A DNA stretch of 64,000 bases from Stachybotrys elegans. Taxonomy: Eukaryota; Ascomycota; Sordariomycetes; Hypocreales; Stachybotryaceae. Under the pieces are notes generated by a model that was not told the DNA's origin, ran no database searches, and saw only the letters and a program-made list of their open reading frames with translations. The stretch is from assembly GCA_020746835.1 (NCBI GenBank), contig JAGPNK010000013.1, positions 1,398,728-1,462,727 of the forward strand. Reading direction: 5' to 3'. Below are positions 54,251 through 64,000 of the stretch, piece by piece. The position numbers and the translations under genes are program-made. The first letter of the stretch is position 1. Each line of letters opens with the position of its first letter.

Positions 54251-55744
54251 TCCTTCTAAGTATAAAGTTTAAAAGGCTTATACTATTTTTTTCACTGTCT
54301 TTTCTAGTTTATTCTAAACCTATTCCTATATACTATTACTAACTAAATAGGTTTCTTATATTATATATGCCTAGCTTTCTCTATAGCTCCTTTACATTAT
54401 ATACTTCTTTATAGCTTCCTTTATAATATATATTCTACTCTCCCTTTATTCTTTAGTTACTACCTTATTTAATACAGTTAGTATATAGCTTTTATATATA
54501 ACTATAGCTTTTAATATATTACTTAATTTACTCTTATATTACTATAGTCTTTACTAACCTTTTTAATCTCTAATTACATCTAAGAATAGCTCTTTATAAT
54601 ATTATATTATAGAGATATTAAATATATAATTTTATAAAAAGGTAGTAAAAGTAATTAATTTAATAACTAAAGTAAAAAACTAACTAAAAACCTATATTAA
54701 AAAACCAAGCTAAACTAAAAAAAGCTCTCTTAAAGTAACTCTAACTGTCTCTTTCTATTAGAGCTTTTTAAATTAGCTAGCTCTCTATCTCTCTTTTATT
54801 AATTTAATTTAGCTATTAAAGAGTTTATTATTAATAAGTTAGGCTTTTTTACTTTTTTTACTCTATTGCTTTTTATATAGCTCTAGGACTCTAGGGAAAA
54901 AGAAATAGTAAAAGTTATTTTATTTCTAAACTATTAGTAATACTATTATTAAATCTCTTAAAGTAACTTACTTTATAAATAACTTTACTAGTATTAGTAG
55001 TAGTAGTAGCTAAGGCTATTATAACTACTAGAGTAGCTTTAGTAAGGGGATTTAATCTCTTTAATATAGCTATATTATTATAAGTATAAGTGTTATTTAC
55101 TTATATTTTAAGTAAGATATAAGTAAGTAGTAAAATATAGATAATAAATTTATCTCTTTTAAGCTAGGGGCTTAAGGGCTTTATATAGCTATAGGTATAA
55201 ATTAAGCTTTTCTCTATTAGTAGCCTAGAGTAATAGTAACTTTATATAGTTATAGTTATAGACTTTTCCAGTGTAACTTTATAGTTATAGTTAGTTAAAG
55301 CTTTCTATTAGTATTACTAATAGCGCTCTCTATCTAGGTATAGGTTATAGTTATAGTTATAATAAGGCTTCTATAGTGTAACTTTATTTAGTTAGTTAGT
55401 ATTTATTTAATAAGTTAACTAAAGCTTTCTAACTAGGCACTATTAGAGCCTTTTATTTAGTTTAATCCCGCTTTAACCCTTTATATATTTTAACATTCCA
55501 TTACATTATATACTTATGTATAGTTAAGCTTAGTATAGCTTATAATAAAGTTATAGCTACCTATAGCTCGGCCACTTAGTTAGTTAGCTACCCTATATAT
55601 AAAGGCAGTCTAATAATAGCCTTATTATTATTTTTCTCTACTATTTATAACTATATTAATTACTAGAGCATTAAATACTATCTTTACTATTTATTTACTC
55701 TTTACTATTTATACTCTATACTATATACTCTTTTTCTTATTATA
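54251..55744 (+). repeat. RIP repeat family, nearly full copy (1.49 kb)
   Basis: Starts CCTTCTAAGTATAAAGTTTA and ends TATATACTCTTTTTCTTATT. It follows the previous copy after only ~110 bp. Confidence 0.8.
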
Positions 55745-56535
55745 GTTTATTATTTTTTTTAAATATAAATATAACTAAATATTTAGTTAATAACTTAAAT
55801 ACTTAAATCTTTTCTTAATATAGTATTTATTCTAAGTATTCTTTAAGTACTTTTTTTTATTTTATATTAAAAGTATATAATTTATTAAAATATAACTATT
55901 TTCTATTAATAATATTAATTTTATAATTTTACTTAAAGTATTATAATAGTCTTTCTTTAATCTTTTTATTAAAGAGTTTTTTATATTTATAGTATTATAT
56001 TAATATATTTTTTAGTCTTTCTTTTCTTTCTATTACTTTTTATTTTATTTTTTTAAAATCTTTATTAAGCTTTTTAAACTATTATATTATTTAGTATATA
56101 ATATAATTTATTTATTATTTTTATTTTTATATTTATTTATATACTATTCCTTATAGAAATAGTAAGAGTTTTATTCTCTATTTACTTTCTTTTAATTATT
56201 TAGTAAAAGATTAAAATCTTTTTAAGTTTATTTTAGTATAGCTAGATATAGTTTACCTAAGTAATTTTATTTAGTTAGTTTTTTAATTAATTTATAAATT
56301 ATACTTTTTAAACTATTTATATTTTAAAAGTATATTTACTATTTAGAATTTTTTAATATAAATATATATATATATATTACTATTTATAACTTATAAATAA
56401 AAGTAATTAATTTCTTTTATAATGCTTTTTTTAGTAGGATATTTCCATTAGTATTTTAAATAGTAATTTTCTATATTAATTTCTATAGTAACTTAAGTTT
56501 ATTTATAGTTTTAAAGCTAATATAGTTCTTTTATA

Positions 56536-57951
56536 CCCCTTTTAAATATAAGGTTTAAAAGGCTTATACTGTTTTTTTTACTGTTTTTTCTAGCTTACCC
56601 TAGACCTATTTCTATATATTATTACTAACTAAGTAAGTTCTCTATATTATATATATCTAGCTTTCTCTATAGCTCCTTTACATTATATATTAGCCTTTTT
56701 ATATAGCTATAGCTTCTTTATAGCTATATAGCTTCTATATATAACTATAGCTTTTAATATATTATTTAGTTTGCCTTTATATTACTATAGCCTTTACTAA
56801 TCTCTTTAGTTTTTAATTATATTTAAGAATAGCTCTTTATAATATTATATTATAAAGACATTAAGTATATAATTCATAATTAATTTAATAACTAAATAAA
56901 AAAACCAATTAAAAACCCATATTAAAAAACCAAGCTAAGAGAGCTCTTTTAAAGTAACTCTAACTATCTCTAGCTTCTAAAGTAAGCTATATATCTCTAT
57001 AGCCCTTTATTCCCCTTTTATTAACTTAATTTAACTACTAAAGGGCCTATTATTAGTAAGTTAGGCCTTTTTACCCTTTTTACTCTATTACTTCTTATAT
57101 AGCTCTAGAGCTTTAAAGAAAGAGAAGTAATAAAAGTTATTCTATTATATTTTAAACTATTAGTAATACTATTATTAAAAGACCCTTTAGAATAACTTAC
57201 CTTATAAATAATTTTATTAGTATTAGTAGTAGTAGTAGCTAAGGCTACTATAGCTACTAAAGTAGTAAAGGGATTTAATCTCTCTACTATATTATTATAA
57301 GTATAGGTATTATTTACTTGCATTTTAATTGTCTTAATTAGCTAGTATAAGTAAGTAGTAGAATATAAATAATAAATTCATCTCTTTTAAACTAGGGGCT
57401 TAAGGGCTTTATATAGCTATAGATAAAGTAGATTAAGCTTTTTAGTAGCTTTATTAGTAGTTTAAAGCAATGTTATAGGCTTTTCTAGTATTATTAAAGC
57501 TTTCTATTAGCATTATAGTGCTCTTTATCTAGATATAAATTATAGTTATAGTTATAGTAAGGCTTTTATAGTATAACTTTATTTAGTTAGTTAGTATTTA
57601 TTTAATAAATTAACTAAAGCTTTCTAGCTAGGCACTATTAATTAGAGCTTTTTATTTAGTCTAGTATATATATTTATTATTTCAGTATAAACTATTATTT
57701 AACTTACCACTTAATATTCCATTATATTATATACCTATATATAGTTATATAGTTTATAATATTATAGCTACCTATAGCTTAATTACTTAGCTAGTTAACT
57801 ACTCTATATAAATAGCTTAATAATAGCTTTATTATTATTTCTCTTTACTATTTATAACTATATTAGTTACTAAGGCATTAGATACTATCTTTATTATTTA
57901 TTTACTTATTACTACTTATACTTTATACTATATACTCTTTTCCTTATTATA
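56536..57951 (+). repeat. RIP repeat family, nearly full copy (1.42 kb)
   Basis: Starts CCCCTTTTAAATATAAGGTT and ends TATACTCTTTTCCTTATTAT. It contains the island's only open frame above 70 codons (57105-57323, minus strand: TLVAIVALATTTTNTNKIIY...). A similar peptide (TLVAIVVLTTIP...) can be read in the inverted copy near 51490-51650, suggesting the family once had a reading frame there. Confidence 0.75.
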
Positions 57952-58870
57952 AGTTTTTAATTTTATTATTTTTTATTTTACCTTTTTAAGGCTTTCTATA
58001 CTTATTAAATATTTTATAGTATTTAAAAGTTATTTATAGAATTCTAGTAGATTTTAATAATTACTTAAGGGAATTTAAGGGGTTTTTATTTAATAACTTT
58101 ATTTACTTAGAATTATTCTTTATATAGATTCTAAATATAGCTAACTATTTATTAGTTTAAGTTAAAGTTATTTAATTATACTTTTTTAAACTAGTTTTAT
58201 AGTTATAATATATAATAGTACTTAAAATAATAATACTTTTTATATTTATAAAGTTTATAGTTATTATTTTTATAGTAGTTTTATTTAATTAATATATAGA
58301 GGTTTTTTTCTTTTATAAAGATTAATTTAAGTATTTAGTATTTTTAATTCTTTAGTTTTTAATAGTACTCTTTTTATTAAGGTATTCCTTAAGTATATAC
58401 TCTATTTTAAGGTTTTTATTATAGAGTTTATTTTATTAAATAGAGTTAAAATTATTCTTTTATATAGTTTTATAGTTATTTTAGTTTAAAGAGATTATAA
58501 GTCTATAATACTTAGGTTATTTTCTATATATAATAACTATTACTATATATATTATAGTTTAAATATTAGTATTTTTTTATTAAAGAGTAGTATAAAGTAT
58601 ATATATATTTTTTTTATTTATTCCTTTAAATCCTTCTCTTTTAAACATTTTTATCTAGAATTTATTTTAAATTAGCTTTATATAATTCCTCTAAATATAG
58701 CCCTTTTTACTATAGTTATAATAGGTAATATTATTCTTTTATTATATAGTACTAATATTAGTATTTATAGCTTCTATATATATTTTATATAAAGTAAAGT
58801 ATTCTTTTTATTACTTTTTATTTTAATTTATAAAATAACTAGTTCTTTTATTATTATTAGTTATATATTT

Positions 58871-59942
58871 CTTTTTTTAGTTTTACTAATTAAATAGGTT
58901 CTTTATATTATATAGTACTATTTAACTTTCCCTATAGTTCCTTTATATTATATGTTTTTTATATAGCTATAGCTTCTTTATAGCTTAGTATATAGCTTTT
59001 ATATATAACTATAGCTTTTAATATATTATTTATTAACTCTCTATAATATTATATTATAAGGGCATTAAATATATAATTTAAAGGTAGTAAAAGTAATTAA
59101 TTTTATAATTAAACTAAAAAACTAATTAAAAACTTATATTAAAAAACTAAGCTAACTATATATTTATAGTTTTATATTTATAATTTATTTATAAAGTTAA
59201 CTTTTTAATTAAAGGGCTTATTATTAAAGAGCTAGCTTTTTTTAATTTATTTACTCTTTTACTTTTTATATTTTAGCTTTAAATTAGCTAGGGATTTAAT
59301 CCCTTTAATATAGCTATATTATTATAAATATAAGTATTATTTACTTATATTGTAATTATAAAGTATAAATAAATAGTAAAATATAAATAATAAATTTATC
59401 TCTTTTAAACTAGAGACTTAAAGGCTTTATATAGCTATAGGTAAAATAGATTAAGTTTTTCTCTATTAGTAATTTAAAGTAATAGCTTTTTTAGTATTAT
59501 TAAAGCTTTCTATTAGTATTATAACTTTATAATTATAGTTAGTAATACTTTTTATTTAAGTATAAATTATAGTTATAGTTATAATAAAGCTTTTATAATA
59601 TAACTTTATTTAATAAGTTAATTAAAGCTTTTTAACTAAGTACTATTAAAGCCTTTAATTTAGTTTAGTATATATATCTATTATTTTAACTAGCTTAATA
59701 TTCTATTATATTATATATTTATATATATATAACTTATAATATTATAGTTATTTATAGCTTAGTTACTTAGCTATTTAATTAATTAATTACTTTATATATA
59801 AAAGTAGTTTAATAATAGCTTTATTATTATTTTTCTTTACTATTTATAATTATATTAGTTCCTAAAGTACTAAATACTATCTTTACTATTTATTTACTTT
59901 TTACTATTTATATTCTATACTATATACTCTTTTTCTTATTAT
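58871..59942 (+). repeat. RIP repeat family, 5'-truncated copy
   Basis: Joins the family after its first ~100 bp and runs to the ATATACTCTTTTTCTTATTA terminus; strongly degraded. Confidence 0.65.
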
Positions 59943-62900
59943 AAAAAGAGTATATAAAATAATATTAAGAAATAATTAAACTTCTTAAATATTAGTTTAT
60001 ATAGCTTAATAAAAATTTAAAAATATAAATAAAACTAAAAGAAAATAAACTATAAAATATTCTATAGTAATATAGAAAATAATACTTTAAGAGAATATTT
60101 AGAAAAGAATTTATATAAAAGTTATATATAAATATTTTAATTATTAACTAGTTACTTTATTATATTTATATCTAAGAAAATAGTAAACTATAACTTATAG
60201 TTAACTATTAATAATTAAATAAAATTATATTAAAAAACTATATATTATTACTATTAATTAGTAAGATAAAAGATTATTTATATAGTAAGAAGTTCTTTAT
60301 AATTTTAAAATTTAAAAGAGTTTATAATTTTATTTAAATTAAAAAAGAAAATAAATAGAAAATAGTATTTTAAATAAATATAAACTATTTAAGTATTTAA
60401 TAATATTCTTTAGGCTTATTAATATATTAGTTTTATTTTAAAAAATAATTAACTATATTTAAAAGAGTATTTTAATTACTTTATAGTTTATTACTTTAAT
60501 AATATCTTTATTTTTTTAAATAATAAAAAGAAATATAAATAATATATATATATAATACTTAAACTATTTAATAAAAATTAATTATATTATTATTTACTAA
60601 AAAGAAATAGAAAATAGTAAAGTAAATACTATTAGTTAAAAACTAAACCTTAATATAAAATAAATATTAATTAAAAATAACTTCTTAAGAAAATATTAAA
60701 AAAATACTATAAGTAAATTAATAATATAATAAAACTATTTATATTACTATAAGAATATCTATAGAAACTATAATAATTAAAATATAATTAGTTTTTATTA
60801 TACTATATATAGTATATTTTAGAAAAAAAGATTAAATAATACTTTAATAAAAGAATAATTTTATTATATTAATTAATTTAATATATTATAGAATAGTATT
60901 ACTTTAAATACTATAAAAAAGTAAAATAAGAATTTAAAAAAGTTTATAAATTAAATAATAAAACTAATTCCTATTTTAAAACTATTATATTATAATATAA
61001 GAAATATACCTTTAATACTAAGAAATTAAAAAAATAGTTTATATAAAAAAATAAATAAACTAAAGAAGCCTTATAAACTATTAGTTTTATAAAATAAAAA
61101 TAATCTATTATTATTAATAATAAAGTAGAATAATAATAACTTATTTAAAAAATATATAAGTTATTACTTTATAAATACCCTAAAATAATTAAAATAATTA
61201 AATAATTAAAAAGTAAATATACCTTTTTTAAAATAAAAAAATAAATTAAAGAAGTTATTAGAGAATATTATAAATATATAATTAATAAAGGATAATACTA
61301 TAAACTATATAAATAATTATAATTCCTATTAGTTTTTATATAACTATAGAATTTAATATTAATAGATTTTATAATAAAACTATTTCTATTATATAATTTA
61401 ACTATAGAAATAGTATATAATAGTATTTTTATTATTATAAATAAACTTATAAAGTTTTTTTACTTTATACTATTTTAAAAAGTAATAAATATAGAATAGT
61501 TTTTATATATCTTTTTATAAATAATTATTAATATATATAGATTACTAAATAAAATTATTTTAAATAGAGAATTACTATTTATATTAAAATTCTAATAGAG
61601 TTTAATAGTTAAAATAAAACTAAACTATAAGCTTACTATAGTTTAAAGACTCTTAATAAATAAATAAACTAAATAAATAAATTAAATATTAAAAGTATAT
61701 TATAATACTATATTAACTATAAATAAATAACTAGCTAAAGAAACTATTTATAATATAATATATTTATAATATAGTAATTAATAAAAGTATAAAAACTATA
61801 CTAGTTATAACTAACTTTAAATTTATATTAAAACTATTTTATAAAACTAAAGAAAAACTAAATATACTAAAAGTAATTATTAAAATAAAAAATCTATAAA
61901 ATCTTTATAATAAATTATAAAAGTAACTTTCCTTTATATAGTAATAAATAGCTAAATACTATAATAAAAAAAGATTAAAAGAACTAACTTTTTTAAAAAG
62001 AAATATAATTTATTTTATAATAAAAATATTTTAATAATATAATTAAATAAAAAACTTAATATTTAATATTTAAAACTCTATAAAATTATAAAGAAAGTTA
62101 ATAAAGATAACTATTAATTTAATATACTAAATAAATTATAAATATATTTAGTTTTCTATATATTTCTACTAGAAACTATAGTAAATATAATATATATTAG
62201 AAAATAACTAAACTTAACTATTATACTATAGAAAAATAAAAAGTTAAAAGAATTTTAAATTTATAAATAAAAAAGAATAAATAGAGTACTATATTAAATA
62301 GAAAAACTATTTTAATATAGATAATATATAAAAACTACTTAAATACCTTATAAATATCTAGAAAAAATATAAAAATACTTAAAGACTTAATAATAAACTT
62401 ATTAATATTTAGAATAGAGAACTAGTTTAATAAATTAATATAAATTTAAAAGTTAATTTTCTCTATAGCTATAAACTCTTTAATAGTTAAAAACTTTTTA
62501 TTTATTTTTTTCTAAGTAAATAGCTATTTACTAAACTAATAAAGAAAATAATATTACTAATAGATTTAAAATAACTTTACTATTACTATTTTAACCTTTT
62601 ATTTAGCTTTATTCTTAATATACTAAAGCTTTTTTCCCTTAAGTATAAAGTAAAACTACTTAAGGAAAAAGAAATATTAGTAAAGTTCTCTCTTTAGTTA
62701 TATTAAAATTAAATAGGTTATATAAATACCCAATTATCCATTATATAATATATTTAATAATTTATATTATATATCCCTTAGTATATTATTATTTAACTAA
62801 CTTTTTAAATAATTTAAAGACTATATTAAGACTTTAACTATATACTATAAAGACTATAGTTATAAATATAGTTATAAATAAACTAATAGTAGTATAATTA

Positions 62901-64000
62901 ATAAGGGTTTTCTATTTATAAATTAAGAATATATTAAACATTATCTAGGCCTTTTTAAAATACTTAAATCCCTTTACTAAGCGGTATAATAGCCTAACTT
63001 TAGTACCTAGCTATTTTCTAAACTAGAGATATTTAGTTATTTTTAAAGAGAATTCTTTCTTTTTACTCTTTGTTTTTTAATAATTTAGATTAAAATAATC
63101 TAGAAGCCTTTTAAAAGGCTTAAAGAGTATAGTCTATTACTATTAGTAATACTATTTTTTAAAAGCCTCTTAGAATAAATAAACTTACTTATATTTAAAT
63201 AGCCTAGCTATATATAGCCTTAGTAAGCTATTTAGTAAGAGAATTTAACTTAGGAATATCCCTAGTATTTTAATTATTTAGTTAGTTTATTATAAATTAT
63301 AATATTATTAATAAAGAGTAAATCTAATAGTAATAGTATAAATAAAAGAAGGAAAAAGAGAAATAATAGAGAGAATAAAGGTCTTTTTATATATATTTCT
63401 TAAACTCTATTTTAAAGTTAGGCCTTATATACTAAATTATATATTTCTAGCTTAATATAGTTATAGTACTATTTATAGCTATAGTTATTATATGTTTATA
63501 TAGTCTAAGGACTTCTACTAGAATTATAATAATATTCTAACTTAATATATTACTCTTAGCTAATAAATAGTATATATATATATTAAGGCTAGTTTACTAA
63601 CTATAAGTCTCTCTAACTATATATACTTATACTTACTATTATTACTACTATTATAGCCCTTTATTATTCTTTAGCTCTAGCTAATAAAAGATATTATTTA
63701 ATAATCCTTTATTATTTAATACTATTCTTTAGTTCTATAAATAGTAAGGCTATTATTATTTATATATACTATTATTCTTTTTTCTATACTAAATATACCT
63801 ATTATATTATATTAAAGCTCTTTTTATACCTTAATATTTTATAATACTAAAAGGGAAATATTAAATAAATACTATTATAACTAAAAAAAAAAAGAAATAA
63901 ATAGAATAAAACTATAAAGACTCTATTATATAGTTTCTTTATATAAATATAAATTAAATAATAATTAAAGCTTATTATTTTATTATAAACTTACTTAAAT

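Larger units (their letters stand above)
44470..64000. other. RIP-type AT-rich island
   Basis: Nearly 20 kb of sequence made almost wholly of A and T, with frequent TA steps, stops in every frame and only one open frame above 70 codons. The composition falls off sharply at ~44475. Composition plus the presence of many diverged copies of one repeat is what repeat-induced point mutation leaves. 44.5-59.9 kb is dominated by one repeat family. 60.0-62.6 kb is more A-rich on the plus strand and looks like other, inverted transposon remains. 62.7-64 kb is another patch with TAGCCTT-like phrases. No functional gene seen. Confidence 0.85.

Noticed and set aside
57105..57323. 72-codon ORF inside the AT-rich island as a live gene
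   Set aside because: It lies inside a RIP-degraded repeat copy, with composition dictated by A/T bias. Interpreted as a remnant of the element's former reading frame.

Overview
The window comes from a filamentous ascomycete (Pezizomycotina). Genes carry short 45-90 bp spliceosomal introns with CTAAC/CTAAT-type branch sites. Typical fungal families are present: NACHT-WD40 and HET-ankyrin allorecognition genes, a BCS1-like AAA ATPase, a RIM2-type mitochondrial carrier and a DUF3435 recombinase. The last ~19.5 kb is an extremely AT-rich, almost ORF-free island of the kind left by repeat-induced point mutation (RIP). I rebuilt the gene models by hand from splice sites and reading-frame continuity; genus is not determinable from this.

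Layout. 0-5 kb: a small 16-cysteine secreted protein, then a mosaic of broken pieces (FAR1/MULE-type DNA-binding domain, an inverted ankyrin fragment, a DUF7924-like nuclease-fold ORF). 5-19 kb: minisatellites; a multi-pass membrane protein; a BCS1-like ATPase; a C2H2 zinc-finger gene; an unrecognised minus-strand gene; two tiny CxxCxGxG proteins; a RIM2-type carrier; a Ulp1/SENP-like C48 protease; a MITE; a MADS-like mini-protein. 20-41 kb: an accessory block with three large NLR or NLR-like genes, namely NLR1 (NACHT-WD40, minus), a HET-ankyrin gene (minus, with a one-base frameshift) and NLR2 (NACHT-WD40, plus). They are separated by repeat-rich DNA: palindrome clusters, minisatellites, dispersed and flanking direct repeats, a second MITE copy and a nonsense-mutated zinc-finger gene. 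41.4-44.1 kb: an uninterrupted five-exon gene for a 790-residue DUF3435 tyrosine recombinase (the Starship 'captain' family). From 44.48 kb to the end: RIP-degraded repeats, including at least five nearly full copies of one 1.3-1.5 kb family.

Interpretation. The captain starts within about 400 bp of the sharp GC-to-AT junction and is transcribed away from it, toward the NLR/HET block. A copy of the AT-rich repeat is cut off at this same junction, and a double hairpin lies next to it. Captains normally sit at the 5' edge of a Starship and point into the cargo. The most economical hypothesis is therefore that a Starship-type giant element begins near 44.4-44.5 kb and extends to lower coordinates, with the NLR/HET genes as cargo. 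Its other end is not identified: it could lie near the 20-25 kb repeats, elsewhere in the left half, or outside the window.
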